Source: Fervidicoccaceae archaeon
GTDB lineage: Archaea > Thermoproteota > Thermoprotei_A > Sulfolobales > Fervidicoccaceae
Length of the DNA stretch: 64,000 nucleotides
Direction of reading: 5' to 3'
NCBI GenBank assembly: GCA_038734945.1
Contig: JAVYOA010000009.1
Coordinates: 472,355 to 536,354 of the forward strand
Shown here: positions 1-8,416 of the stretch, one piece after another
How the letters are laid out: each line of letters opens with the position of its first letter
How positions within the stretch are numbered: position 1 is the stretch's first letter
Program-made: the position numbers and the translations under genes
The notes under the pieces: model-generated
Databases searched by the model: none
What the model saw: the letters and a program-made list of their open reading frames with translations, nothing else
Told to the model about the DNA's origin: nothing

Positions 1-436
1 CTATCCTCTACAGGCTGTAAGATGGTTGAGAGAAGCATCCAGAGAAGCTATCTCACTCTATGAAGAGGAGAGATTTCTCTATAAAGATGATACTTTCAAC
101 AGATTTGCTCATGGACTAACATCTTTGAGCGAAAGTCTAAAAGGAAAAATCCTTCTATACACAAAATCTGGTTTAACAGGAAAAATAATATCGCAGTATA
201 GGCCAAAGGGCGGCTTCTTCGTTGGGGTTCCAAACATCAGGGCTGCTAGATCCCTCTCAATACTGTGGGGAGCCAACCCAGTCTTGATAAATGCTGAGAG
301 CTATGACGAAGGTTTAGTAAAAATGAGAGAAGAGCTGTTGAGCAGTGGTGATATAAAAAAGGGAGATATAGTCATTGAAACATATAGATTTAAAGAGGGC
401 GAAATTCACTCAATAAGGATCTTCTATGTTTCTTAG
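1..436 (+). CDS. pyk: pyruvate kinase, C-terminal part (5' end outside window)
   Basis: The frame is open from base 2, so the gene starts upstream of the window. The first residues read YPLQAVRWL, the 'YP.EAV' helix found near the end of the barrel in pyruvate kinases. The rest is the C-terminal alpha/beta domain: TKSGLTGKIISQYRP corresponds to the family's 'T.SG.TA..IS.YRP', followed by the SILWG strand seen as 'LSWGV.P'. The enzyme transfers phosphate from PEP to ADP in the last step of glycolysis, in the cytoplasm. Its stop codon overlaps the stop codon of the convergent PPDK gene. Family assignment is firm; allosteric behaviour cannot be judged from this fragment. Confidence 0.9.
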   Translation, partial: YPLQAVRWLREASREAISLYEEERFLYKDDTFNRFAHGLTSLSESLKGKILLYTKSGLTGKIISQYRPKGGFFVGVPNIRAARSLSILWGANPVLINAESYDEGLVKMREELLSSGDIKKGDIVIETYRFKEGEIHSIRIFYVS

Positions 437-3198
437 CTCTTTCTCATTTTCTCCTTTATGGCAGCATGGGCAGCTGCTAATCTAGCCACTAGTATTCTAT
501 ATGGCGAGGCGCTGACATAATCCAGACCTGCTTGATGGAAGAACTCTATTGAATCTGGATCTCCTCCGTGCTCTCCACATATGCCAACTTCCAGATCCTT
601 TCTTGTTCTCTTTCCCCTCTCTGTTCCTATCTTCACAAGTTCGCCAACTCCTGTCCTATCTATGACTTCAAACGGATTCACCTTCAGTATGTCCAGCTCG
701 AGATACTTCGGGAGGAATTTGTTCTCCACGTCATCCCTGCTGAAGCTGAAGACAGCTTGTGTGAGGTCATTAGTTCCAAAACTGAAGAATTCAGCATGCT
801 TCGCTATTTCGTCCGCTACAAGACATGCCCTGACAGTTTCTATCATTGTGCCAATTTTGTAATCCAGCTTGATTCCATATTTTTTCTCTATTTCCTCAGC
901 AGTGGGTAAAATTGCCTTCTCCTTCACGAATTTTATTTCCTCTGGGATAGCTACTTGGGGAATCATTATTTCTATTATTGGGTTCTTTCCCTGCAGCTTT
1001 AGCTCAGCTGCAGCTGAAAGTATTGCCCTCGTGAGGCCAATGTATACTTCTGGGAAGGTCACTCCAACTCTGACTCCTCTATGACCCATCATTGGATTAG
1101 CTTCAGTAAGAGCTGAGACTCTTCTGTATAGCTTCTCAAGCTCAGCTATTTTTTCCTTTGAAGCACCAGCAAGCCTTGCCTCATATATTTCCCTCAATAT
1201 TTCCTCTGGCTTTGGAAGGAACTCGTGAAGTGGGGGATCTATGAGCCTCACTATGACTGGAAGCCCATCCATAATCTCGAATATTTCCTTGAAATCTGCC
1301 TTGATCATTTCGGCTAATTCGCTCATAGCTTTCATTCTCTCCTCCGAAGTCTCTGCGAGAATGACCTTCCTCAGGACCTCGAGGCGCTCAGGTCTTCTGA
1401 ACATTCTCTCTATTCTCAGCAGCCCAATTCCCTCTGCACCATATTCTCTAGCAATTTTTGCATCCTGTGGAAGATCAGCATTTGCCCTCACCCCCAGTCT
1501 CCTGAACTTGTCAGCCCACCCTAGCAGGATCTGCAGCTCCCCTCCAACTGAGGGCCTTATAGTAGGAACAGCCCCAAGATATACATTGCCAGTATTCCCA
1601 TCTATTGTTATCAAATCTCCCTCCTTCACAACCACTCCATTTACTTCAAACTGCTTTCTATCATAATCTATCTTTATAGCCTCAGCTCCCACAACAGCTG
1701 GCTTTCCAATACCCCTCGCCACAACAGCAGCATGGCTAGTCATTCCACCTCTGCTGGTAAGTATTCCTACCGCTGCATAGAATCCATGAACATCATCTGG
1801 CTTTGTTTCAACCCTTACTAATATGAGGCTTTTTCCTTGCTTGGCTTTTTCAACAGCATCATCTGGATGGAACACAACCTCACCGCTCACAGCACCCGGA
1901 GATGCTGCCAGGCCCTTCGCAATAGGTTTGCTTGCCTTGGACTCATCAATCCTTGGATATAGAAGCTGGAGGACAACTTCTGGTTTGACTTTCAGCACAG
2001 CCTCCTCCTCCGTTAATATTCCTTCCCTCACCATATCGACAGCTGTTTTTATTCTGGCAATTGGAGTCATCTTAGCATCTCTGGTCTGAAGGAAGTAGAG
2101 CTTACCTTTTTCCACAGTGAATTCAACATCCTGAACGTCCTTATTTACTCTTTCTAGCATCTTCAAATTTGCGTATAAGCTCTCATACAAGCTCGGGAAT
2201 CTCTCCTTCAGGTCGGAAATGTGCATAGGCGTTCTTATTCCAGCAACAACATCCTCACCTTGGGCGTTTGGAAGGAACTCTCCATAAATTTCATTTTCTC
2301 CAGTTGCTACGTTTCTTGAAAAGACCACTCCTGTTCCTGAGTCCATTCCCATGTTTCCAAATACCATTGATTGAACAGTAACAGCAGTGCAACCAGCAAT
2401 TTCCTGAGTTATTTTATTTGCGATTCTGTAGTATATGGCCCTTGGATTCATCCAGGATCTGAATACTGCCTTTATTGCTGTTTCCAATTGTTTCCAAGGA
2501 TCCTGTGGAAAACCTCCAGCCTCCCTTTTTATAATATCTTTATATTCATTAACAAGTTCCTTTAGCGCTAGTGTTCCCAGTTCCACATCGCTCTTTGCTC
2601 CATATTTTTCCTTGATTCTGGTGAGGGCTTCGTCGAACTTCTTGTCATCTATGCTCAGGACAATTTTCCCATATAGTGAGAGGAATCTTCTATAGGAATC
2701 ATAAGCGAATCTCTCGTCGTTTGTCTGCTCGGCAAGGCCTTTCACTGTTTCGTCATTTAGTCCCAAATTCAGAACTGTGTCCATCATTCCAGGCATTGAG
2801 ACTGGAGCTCCGCTCCTCACCGAAACAAGAAGGGGATTTTTCGGATCTCCGAAGATCCTACCTCTCTTCTTCTCAAGTACCTTCATTCTCTCTCTTACTT
2901 CATCCATCAATCCATTTGGGAGGGAAAGAGTATCAATTATCGCCCAGAGCTTTCTAATGAGCTCATCTCTTACAGCGGGAGGAGGATTTTTCTCCAGCTG
3001 TCTTACCAGCTCATCAACTTCAGCCTTTCTTGGTGCATAGAAGTCTCTGCAAGCATCGGTTGTTATAGTGAAGCCCGGAGGCACTGGAAGACCAGCTTTT
3101 GCCATTAGTGAGAGGCCAGCACCTTTCCCTCCAAATAGCTTTTTATTATTTGGATCTCCTTCCTCGAAGTCAAATACATATCTTTTCAAATCGCTCAC
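433..3198 (-). CDS. ppdK: pyruvate, phosphate dikinase (PPDK)
   Basis: Interconverts pyruvate + ATP + Pi with PEP + AMP + PPi. At 921 residues it is slightly longer than the usual 870-900. The N-terminal ATP-grasp domain has the glycine loop GGKGAGL at about residue 23. The swivelling phosphohistidine domain carries GGMTSHAAVVAR near residue 490, and the C-terminal PEP/pyruvate barrel has GICGEHGG with the catalytic Cys near residue 874. The conserved phospho-His Thr-Ser-His context and length favour PPDK over PEP synthase. GTG start; a TATA-like box lies about 30 nt upstream, so the mRNA leader is probably very short. It is transcribed towards pyruvate kinase, its functional opposite, and their stop codons overlap. 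Confidence 0.93.
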   Translation of the reverse strand: MSDLKRYVFDFEEGDPNNKKLFGGKGAGLSLMAKAGLPVPPGFTITTDACRDFYAPRKAEVDELVRQLEKNPPPAVRDELIRKLWAIIDTLSLPNGLMDEVRERMKVLEKKRGRIFGDPKNPLLVSVRSGAPVSMPGMMDTVLNLGLNDETVKGLAEQTNDERFAYDSYRRFLSLYGKIVLSIDDKKFDEALTRIKEKYGAKSDVELGTLALKELVNEYKDIIKREAGGFPQDPWKQLETAIKAVFRSWMNPRAIYYRIANKITQEIAGCTAVTVQSMVFGNMGMDSGTGVVFSRNVATGENEIYGEFLPNAQGEDVVAGIRTPMHISDLKERFPSLYESLYANLKMLERVNKDVQDVEFTVEKGKLYFLQTRDAKMTPIARIKTAVDMVREGILTEEEAVLKVKPEVVLQLLYPRIDESKASKPIAKGLAASPGAVSGEVVFHPDDAVEKAKQGKSLILVRVETKPDDVHGFYAAVGILTSRGGMTSHAAVVARGIGKPAVVGAEAIKIDYDRKQFEVNGVVVKEGDLITIDGNTGNVYLGAVPTIRPSVGGELQILLGWADKFRRLGVRANADLPQDAKIAREYGAEGIGLLRIERMFRRPERLEVLRKVILAETSEERMKAMSELAEMIKADFKEIFEIMDGLPVIVRLIDPPLHEFLPKPEEILREIYEARLAGASKEKIAELEKLYRRVSALTEANPMMGHRGVRVGVTFPEVYIGLTRAILSAAAELKLQGKNPIIEIMIPQVAIPEEIKFVKEKAILPTAEEIEKKYGIKLDYKIGTMIETVRACLVADEIAKHAEFFSFGTNDLTQAVFSFSRDDVENKFLPKYLELDILKVNPFEVIDRTGVGELVKIGTERGKRTRKDLEVGICGEHGGDPDSIEFFHQAGLDYVSASPYRILVARLAAAHAAIKEKMRKS

Positions 3199-3227
3199 AC
3201 CTTTTTGAATTATGAATGTTTTTCATT

Positions 3228-3237
3228 ACTTAAATAG
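3228..3237 (-). promoter_or_regulatory. TATA-like box of the PPDK gene
   Basis: On the minus strand the sequence reads CTATTTAAGT, centred about 34 nt before the GTG start of PPDK. The only ribosome-site-like bases (AAGGTG) touch the start codon, which fits a leaderless or nearly leaderless transcript. Inferred from spacing only. Confidence 0.4.
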
Positions 3238-3366
3238 TTTTATCATTACTATTAATATATGCTTTGTTTGCTTGAATTGAAACATTGAATGTCTTTATAA
3301 ATGGACTATTTTAAAAGTTTATCATTTAACTGTAAAGAAAAAGTCTCCAAATAATTTTCTCTTTCA

Positions 3367-3660
3367 TCAGCCTATATAGCGATTTTCTCTCTCTTTTTTT
3401 GACAGCGAATAGAACTTCACTTCGAATCCTCTCCTACTGACCATGCATACTCTTCTCAATGGACAAGCCGAGCAATTTTCCGAACAGCTCGAGATCTCGT
3501 GCACTTCTTCCAATATTCCCTTCAAGACCAGAATATCAAGAGCTTTTTCCAATTCCTTCTTATCTACATCGAGATCCTTCGCTAGTCCTTCCACGCTTAT
3601 CAATTTTTTCTTCTTCATTTCTTCGATTATGGCTTTCTCCAACGGGGTACTTGTGTGCAT
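3367..3660 (-). CDS. FeoC-like winged-helix protein with Cys cluster
   Basis: A 97-residue protein. The first ~55 residues resemble a winged helix (AIIEEMKKKKLISVEGLAKDL, then a recognition-helix-like stretch). A C-x3-C-x2-C-x5-C motif follows (CSENC..C.....C, about residues 57-70). This layout, a small winged helix followed by four Cys that may hold an Fe-S cluster, is that of FeoC-like regulators; FeoC itself is tied to the ferrous iron transporter FeoB, which is not seen nearby. The gene lies just downstream of taw1, whose product needs Fe-S clusters, and is probably cotranscribed. ATG at 3660 is chosen; a TTG lies one codon upstream. The function as an iron or redox sensor is inference. 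Confidence 0.6.
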   Translation of the reverse strand: MHTSTPLEKAIIEEMKKKKLISVEGLAKDLDVDKKELEKALDILVLKGILEEVHEISSCSENCSACPLRRVCMVSRRGFEVKFYSLSKKERENRYIG

Positions 3661-3666
3661 CAATCC

Positions 3667-4680
3667 TCAATCAGCCTGAGACCATCCTTCTGGGCATCCT
3701 TTCCCGAATCTAATCGGCCTTTCTAGCTTTGAGAGGAGAGCAATCCTGCTAGCTTTGCTACTGCTCCTTATGGGATAGCCTGTGGCTTTAGAAAGCTTTT
3801 CAGCAAATGAAATAACTTCTTCGTAGGTGGGCATATTATCCTTGCTCAGCCTGAGCATGCTTGCACCAACATACATGTATGCCTTAGGTTCAATGTAGGT
3901 TGGCTGCATGATTTCAATTAGTTTGCTGAATCCCTTTACTGCTTTCTCATCCATGTTTATGCCCTTTATTAGAGTTATTCTGAGAACAGTAGGCCTCCCA
4001 TAATCGCTCAAGCCTTCTAGAGTTCTCATTGTCATTTCCCAAGCATTAGGCACCAAGGGCTGATTCACCCACTCATACATTTCCTTGCTGTATGCTTCCA
4101 TACTTATATAGAGCTGGGATGGCTTTTCTTTCAAGTTCAAAATAACATCCGGTCTCACTCCTCTTGTAACTAGAAAAGTGGTTAGTCCTCTTCTGTGAAA
4201 CTCCCTTATCAGCTCATCCAACCTATTATACAGTGTAGGTTCGCCAGTGAGACTTATAGCAACATGCTTCGGGTTCATTGCTTCCTCAAATAGAGTTTTA
4301 TCAACCTTGGGATGAACTTTGTAGCCGCTTAGAAGCCTTCTTTGCCCCTCTATTATTTTATCTACGAGAGTGGAGATATCCTCATCAAAGTCCGGCATCT
4401 TTGTTTCGTTCCAATTTATACCAGCATCCTGCGGTCTAAGTCTCCAGCAATGGATACAGGCATTCCAGCACCAGAAAGCAGCTGGAGACATCTGTATACA
4501 TCTGTGGCTCTCTATTCCATAAAATTTGCATTTATAGCAGTATCTGTTCTGAGTTAGAGCATTTCTTGTCCAGCTGCAGGTTTTCAATACTGTATGCTGA
4601 TTAGCAAAATAGTATCCTTGCTTCTTCATTACCTCACTGAGCGCATCCAGCCCTTCCTTCTCTACGTTCATGCCCTCCAC
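3667..4680 (-). CDS. taw1: 4-demethylwyosine synthase Taw1 (TYW1 family radical SAM)
   Basis: Makes the tricyclic imidazopurine 4-demethylwyosine at position 37 of tRNA-Phe, using pyruvate and S-adenosylmethionine. The radical SAM cluster ligands are C71, C75 and C78 (CWNACIHCWR, a CX3CX2C motif). A second set, C35, C48 and C61, has the CX12CX12C spacing known for the auxiliary 4Fe-4S cluster of archaeal Taw1. Length (337 residues) is normal. GTG start two bases after the DedA stop codon; an internal ATG three codons in is an alternative. Genes for the later wyosine steps are not in the window. Confidence 0.92.
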   Translation of the reverse strand: MEGMNVEKEGLDALSEVMKKQGYYFANQHTVLKTCSWTRNALTQNRYCYKCKFYGIESHRCIQMSPAAFWCWNACIHCWRLRPQDAGINWNETKMPDFDEDISTLVDKIIEGQRRLLSGYKVHPKVDKTLFEEAMNPKHVAISLTGEPTLYNRLDELIREFHRRGLTTFLVTRGVRPDVILNLKEKPSQLYISMEAYSKEMYEWVNQPLVPNAWEMTMRTLEGLSDYGRPTVLRITLIKGINMDEKAVKGFSKLIEIMQPTYIEPKAYMYVGASMLRLSKDNMPTYEEVISFAEKLSKATGYPIRSSSKASRIALLSKLERPIRFGKGCPEGWSQAD

Positions 4681-4682
4681 CT

Positions 4683-5378
4683 TTATTCTCTCTTTATATA
4701 AATAAAATAGCCGGCAATTAATAAAATGATGATAATAATAGCAGCATAATCAATTGTTCTTGCATAATTCTCAACAATAACCCAATTTTCTCCAAGTAAA
4801 TAGCCTAAATATGTAAGTATAGCGTTCCAGGGAATTGAACCAACCAGAGTTAGCAACAGAAAAGGAAGAATTTTCATTTTCGCAATTCCTGCAGGAAGTG
4901 AGACAACAGTTCTAACTGCTGGCATCATTCTTCCGGAAAACACTATCATGTTCCCATACCTGATGAAGAGATTTCTCGCCCTCTCGATGTCCTTTTCGCT
5001 TATCAAGAAATACTTGCCATATTTCTCTACGAAGGAAAGTCCAGGCCCACTTCCAATTTTGTAAAGGATAAAAGCTCCTAGAAGATTGCCGAGGGTTCCA
5101 GCCAATATTACTAGCACTAAATTCAATTGACCTCTCCAGACCAGAAAACCAGAAAAGGTCATAACGATCTCGCTGGGAATTGGGATTAGAGCACTCTCAA
5201 GCGTCATCAGAATAAAAATTCCTATGTATCCTATCCTCAATATTAGCTCAGTTGAGTAATTTACCACGGTTTCTACAGCTGATTTCCCCGTTCTAATTTG
5301 AATTACATAAATGGAAAAAAATGCTAATATTAGGATCGCAAAAAGGAAGAGGAAAAAAGTTTTATTGTTTTTACTCAT
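4683..5378 (-). CDS. DedA family membrane protein
   Basis: A 231-residue integral membrane protein of the DedA/SNARE-associated (VTT) family. It has hydrophobic segments at the N-terminus, around ILILRIGYIGIFILMTLE, and at the C-terminus, plus the family signatures ESALIPIPSE and the later FSGRMMPAVRTVVSLPAG. Members move or flip membrane lipids and need proton motive force in bacteria; the archaeal role is unknown. Start chosen at ATG 5378, which has a GAGG-type ribosome site. The longer start at 5426 would overlap the upstream RHH gene and has no ribosome site. Probably in one operon with the upstream RHH gene and the downstream taw1. Confidence 0.85.
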   Translation of the reverse strand: MSKNNKTFFLFLFAILILAFFSIYVIQIRTGKSAVETVVNYSTELILRIGYIGIFILMTLESALIPIPSEIVMTFSGFLVWRGQLNLVLVILAGTLGNLLGAFILYKIGSGPGLSFVEKYGKYFLISEKDIERARNLFIRYGNMIVFSGRMMPAVRTVVSLPAGIAKMKILPFLLLTLVGSIPWNAILTYLGYLLGENWVIVENYARTIDYAAIIIIILLIAGYFIYIKRE

Positions 5379-5392
5379 ATCTCTATTCCTCT

Positions 5393-5890
5393 TCAAGCCT
5401 GAGTTATTTTTTTGACCATTTGACATTTTTGAGCAACCGTAATCATTGAGATCCCTTTTGGTATTACTACTTCCTCTGCTATTTTTATACTTCTAATTTT
5501 TTCTCTGAAGATGTCTTCTGTCACATCATCTGTGAACACAATTTTTTTCACATTTAAGAGAAGAATAGGTCTATCTGCCTTCATAAGGTCGTTTGCTGTT
5601 ATCCTTATTTCTCCTATGTCCTTAATTATAATAGACGTCTGCTGAGCTGGTAGTGCTGTCCTTATTGATGTAAGAGCTTTATCTGTGGACTTTTGAAATA
5701 TCTCGAGCCCGGCATCTAGCGCAGAGAGAAAGTCCCTCATTGCCTCATTTATAGCAGTGCCAACCGTTATATTCAATTCCTTTGCTTTCCTCGATATTCT
5801 TTCGTAGAGATCCTTATCAATACCTCTGATCGTCACTGATACCTTCTTCTCCTCTTCCTCGTCTTTATTTTCCGTCATTTCCATCATCAT
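5393..5890 (-). CDS. RHH-domain regulator with extra C-terminal domain
   Basis: A 165-residue protein. After an acidic tail (TENKDEEEEKK) comes a ribbon-helix-helix-like segment: strand VSVTIRGIDKDL, then helices YERISRKAKELN and VGTAINEAMRDFLSAL. The C-terminal ~90 residues (IKDIGEIRITANDLMK..., then an alpha/beta-looking part) match nothing I recognise and may sense a ligand. Start chosen at ATG 5890, about 28 nt after a TATA box, so probably leaderless; an upstream TTG would put the start inside the TATA box. Two tandem 9-bp repeats lie between TATA box and start codon, suggesting autoregulation. It is divergent from a MATE exporter gene that it may also control. Confidence 0.6.
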   Translation of the reverse strand: MMMEMTENKDEEEEKKVSVTIRGIDKDLYERISRKAKELNITVGTAINEAMRDFLSALDAGLEIFQKSTDKALTSIRTALPAQQTSIIIKDIGEIRITANDLMKADRPILLLNVKKIVFTDDVTEDIFREKIRSIKIAEEVVIPKGISMITVAQKCQMVKKITQA

Positions 5891-5907
5891 TGTAATACTT
5901 GTAATAC
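5890..5907. promoter_or_regulatory. tandem 9-bp direct repeat, probable RHH operator
   Basis: TTGTAATAC occurs twice head-to-tail (5890-5898 and 5899-5907). The pair lies between the start codon of the RHH gene and its minus-strand TATA-like box (AAAATATAAAAACC, about 5911-5924). RHH dimers commonly bind short tandem repeats with this kind of spacing, and the position would block transcription initiation. The repeat is seen directly; the binding protein is inferred. Confidence 0.5.
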
Positions 5908-5939
5908 AAAGGTTTTTATATTTTCTCATTGTTTTATAA

Positions 5940-5958
5940 AATGTAATAAATTTACATT
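5940..5958. promoter_or_regulatory. palindrome in the RHH/MATE intergenic region
   Basis: A perfect 7-bp inverted repeat, AATGTAA then TTACATT with a 5-bp spacer, 22 bp upstream of the MATE gene start. Its TGTAA core is shared with the TTGTAATAC repeats at 5890-5907, so the same regulator may bind both sites and link the RHH gene to exporter expression. AT-rich palindromes also arise by chance. Confidence 0.35.
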
Positions 5959-5979
5959 ATTTCAATTTAAGATGGTGGT

Positions 5980-7332
5980 TTGTTCTTGAAAGAATCAAAG
6001 GAAAAGGAAATCCTGAGAGGAAACATTGATAGAATTCTCCTATCCATGGCAATTCCTCTAATGATTGCCGATCTCTCTCAAGTTCTATATAATGTTGCCG
6101 ACACTCTCTGGCTAAGCTGGTTGGGTCCAGCACAGGTCGCTGCCCCGACTGTATCATGGCCTCCAATCTATGTGCTTCTCTCTTTTGGAAATGGGGTTAT
6201 CTCAGTGGGCTATGCGAATATATCAAAGGCTTGGGGAAGGGGGGATTTTGAGGAGGGAAAGAAAAGAGCAGGAGCTCTCTTAACTTTTTCATTCCTCTTC
6301 TCTCTGCTAGTGTCAGGCATCTCTCTCGCTTTTAGCAATGATATCCTGAGAGCCATGGGAGTTCCCCAAGACGTCTTTTCCTTTGCCTCAATTTATTTCC
6401 GAATAATGCTCATTACCACACCTCTAGCCTATATAACAATAGCCTTCTCAGTTATCACCTCATCAGTTGGAGATGCGTATATATCAATGAGAGTTTCCCT
6501 TCTCTCTTCCATCTTGAATGTTGTTCTCGATCCTTTCCTCATATTTGGATTGCTTGGCTTTCCAAAACTAGGTGTTGAGGGAGCAGCCCTAGCCACACTT
6601 ATAGCAAATGCAACAAGCGCAGGATATAGCCTATTTTTTCTATTTAATAAATACGAAAAAATGCATCTTTCTCTATCACATTTGAAATTGTCCTATGAGT
6701 GGTTCAAAGAAGCTATAAAGATTGGCTTTCCACTGGGAATTCACAGATCCTCCAATTCGCTCGGTCAAACTGTGCTTGTATCCTTTATCTCGATTTATGG
6801 CTCAGGGGCTCTTGCCGCTTATGGCATCAGCATGAGGCTAATAGATCTCGTACAAACCTATACTTCTGGAATGGGTAAATCAACAGCAGTAGTGGTTGGA
6901 ATGAACTGGGGGAGTGGAAACAGGGAAAGAGTCCACAAGGCATCAATCTCCTCGATCAAGCTAATGTTTATTACACTTATGATTTTAGGGGCATTTCTGG
7001 GAATTTTTAGTAAAGAGCTAATAGAAATTTTCTCCAAAGATATGGAAGTGATTTCTCTAGGATCTTCTCTCCTTCTCTATTCAGCATTTTCTCTTCCTTT
7101 CTTCGGCATTTTCTATTCAACTTATGGAATCTCCAATGGAATTGGTAATACCTATTTCTTCGGCATTCTCTCCATCCTAAGAACATGGGTATTCAGAATC
7201 GGCATTATTGCTATACTAATTGCTATATATAGCATTCCTATTAATGTTATATGGATGATATTAGCATTAAGCAATGTTCTTTCTGGCATACTAGGACTGA
7301 TGTGGGTTAAAAAGCAGCTCCAAAATAAATAG
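5980..7332 (+). CDS. MATE family multidrug/metabolite exporter
   Basis: A 450-residue membrane protein with about 12 hydrophobic segments in two homologous halves. The N-terminus (IDRILLSMAIPLMIADLSQVLYN, then ADTLWLSWLG) and the repeat-half region PLGIHRSSNSLGQTVLVSFIS are typical of MATE (NorM/DinF-like) transporters, which export cationic drugs or metabolites using Na+ or H+ gradients. TTG start; a second TTG two codons later has better spacing to the GGTGG ribosome site. It stands alone, divergent from the RHH regulator at 5393-5890. The substrate cannot be told from sequence. Confidence 0.88.
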   Translation: MFLKESKEKEILRGNIDRILLSMAIPLMIADLSQVLYNVADTLWLSWLGPAQVAAPTVSWPPIYVLLSFGNGVISVGYANISKAWGRGDFEEGKKRAGALLTFSFLFSLLVSGISLAFSNDILRAMGVPQDVFSFASIYFRIMLITTPLAYITIAFSVITSSVGDAYISMRVSLLSSILNVVLDPFLIFGLLGFPKLGVEGAALATLIANATSAGYSLFFLFNKYEKMHLSLSHLKLSYEWFKEAIKIGFPLGIHRSSNSLGQTVLVSFISIYGSGALAAYGISMRLIDLVQTYTSGMGKSTAVVVGMNWGSGNRERVHKASISSIKLMFITLMILGAFLGIFSKELIEIFSKDMEVISLGSSLLLYSAFSLPFFGIFYSTYGISNGIGNTYFFGILSILRTWVFRIGIIAILIAIYSIPINVIWMILALSNVLSGILGLMWVKKQLQNK

Positions 7333-8416
7333 AACTGCATATTGATGTTTATTATTATGGGAGAGGAAAGCATTATATGAAGAAGCCAGTAAAATTCCCA
7401 GTGTTAGACTACTTCAAATTCAGGATGAGCAATTATTAATTTGATGTTATTGGGATGTCTGGAGGTTAGAGAAGAGTACCCGAAAGCAAAATAAAAAAGA
7501 AAAATCTTCTTTGGCTGACCTCCTCTTCACGATCTAACTCTTACCGAAAAGATTAAAATGATAACCACAATTGGGAACTTTGCCTGTGCCCAGGGCAGGT
7601 TAGTGTGTAAACATGCTTGTTCTCGAAAAACAACCGGAAGGCATTGAAAAGTTCGTGGAAAAGGTCTATTGACCCCAGCCAAGGGGGTCTGGAGCAACAA
7701 ACCTCAACTTCTGTAGGATTCTGAACCACTTCATGAAAGGGGTTCTTTCCCCAAGTATTTTTGCTTAATTGCGCTAATTGGAAAAGCAATAACGTCAGAT
7801 GATGAACAGCAAAAACTATTGGAGAAAAATATATTTAGAAAGCTTTTTCAACAATTCCCTCTCTTCTTCTTTAATGATCTTTTCCCCTCAATCTAATTCA
7901 ATAGCTCTATTTCAATTTTCACAAAATCATCAAAGACATCTTTTTTTCCTTTTCATCCGCCTTTTATCCTTACAAACAATTCCTATTTTTCTTACATGTA
8001 AAACAATTTTTGTCGTCTTTTTTTATATTAGAAAACAGAGTTTATTGGCCATTTCGACATTTTTGTTAAAATGAGAATATAATGGAATAAATGACGCCCA
8101 GACTCACTGGAGAAGCACATAGAGTAAAGAAATGCATGATCAACATTTCTACAAACATGAAAAGGCAAGAACCTATTCCCAGCCTCAATGTTATATGCTT
8201 TTGAGTAATACTTTCAAGCTCGGGGATGGGCTGACCCAGCTGAACTGGGGATGTAGCCCTAAGCTTCTCCAGAACCTTCTTTTTTAGTATTGTGAGGAGG
8301 TCAGTTTTAGGGAGAGAAGTAACTCAATTAACCTCTATTCTCAGAGAACGGAAAGGAAGAATGCCATGGAATCCTCAGCAGAATTAAAAAAAGATGATTG
8401 ATTTAAATGCAAAGTT
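7333..8416. other. gene-poor island with decayed or structured sequence
   Basis: No convincing gene in 1.08 kb, unusual in this dense region. I see a 20-codon orphan reading frame starting at 7378. A moderately GC-rich block (about 7590-7765) ends in GGGG TTCTTT CCCC, a small hairpin, and could be the decayed 3' end of a transposon gene. On the minus strand around 7800-7960 there are short broken stretches of charged, coding-like sequence (such as IKEEERELLKKLSKY) interrupted by stops. A nested hairpin sits at 8216-8266. Open frames at 7553-7789 (minus) and 7799-8074 (plus) look like chance. Confidence 0.4.
8216..8266. other. nested hairpin, possible structured RNA
   Basis: Three nested pairings are visible: AAGCT (8216-8220) with AGCTT (8262-8266), GGGCT (8228-8232) with AGCCC (8255-8259), and CCCAG (8235-8239) with CTGGG (8245-8249) closing a CTGAA loop. 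GGGGATG also occurs twice (8222-8228 and 8247-8253). The element is GC-rich inside AT-rich DNA. It could be a small RNA, a transposon end or a decayed terminator; the strand is undetermined. Confidence 0.3.

Noticed and set aside
568..3040. Many plus-strand frames inside the PPDK gene
   Set aside because: Antisense shadows of a well-supported gene.
7553..7789. 78-codon minus-strand frame (MLFQLAQLSKN...)
   Set aside because: No ribosome site, composition not protein-like, overlaps a hairpin block; better explained as decayed or non-coding DNA.
7799..8074. 91-codon plus-strand frame rich in Phe/Ser/Leu
   Set aside because: Low-complexity translation of T-rich DNA; short charged coding-like fragments on the opposite strand suggest it is a shadow.
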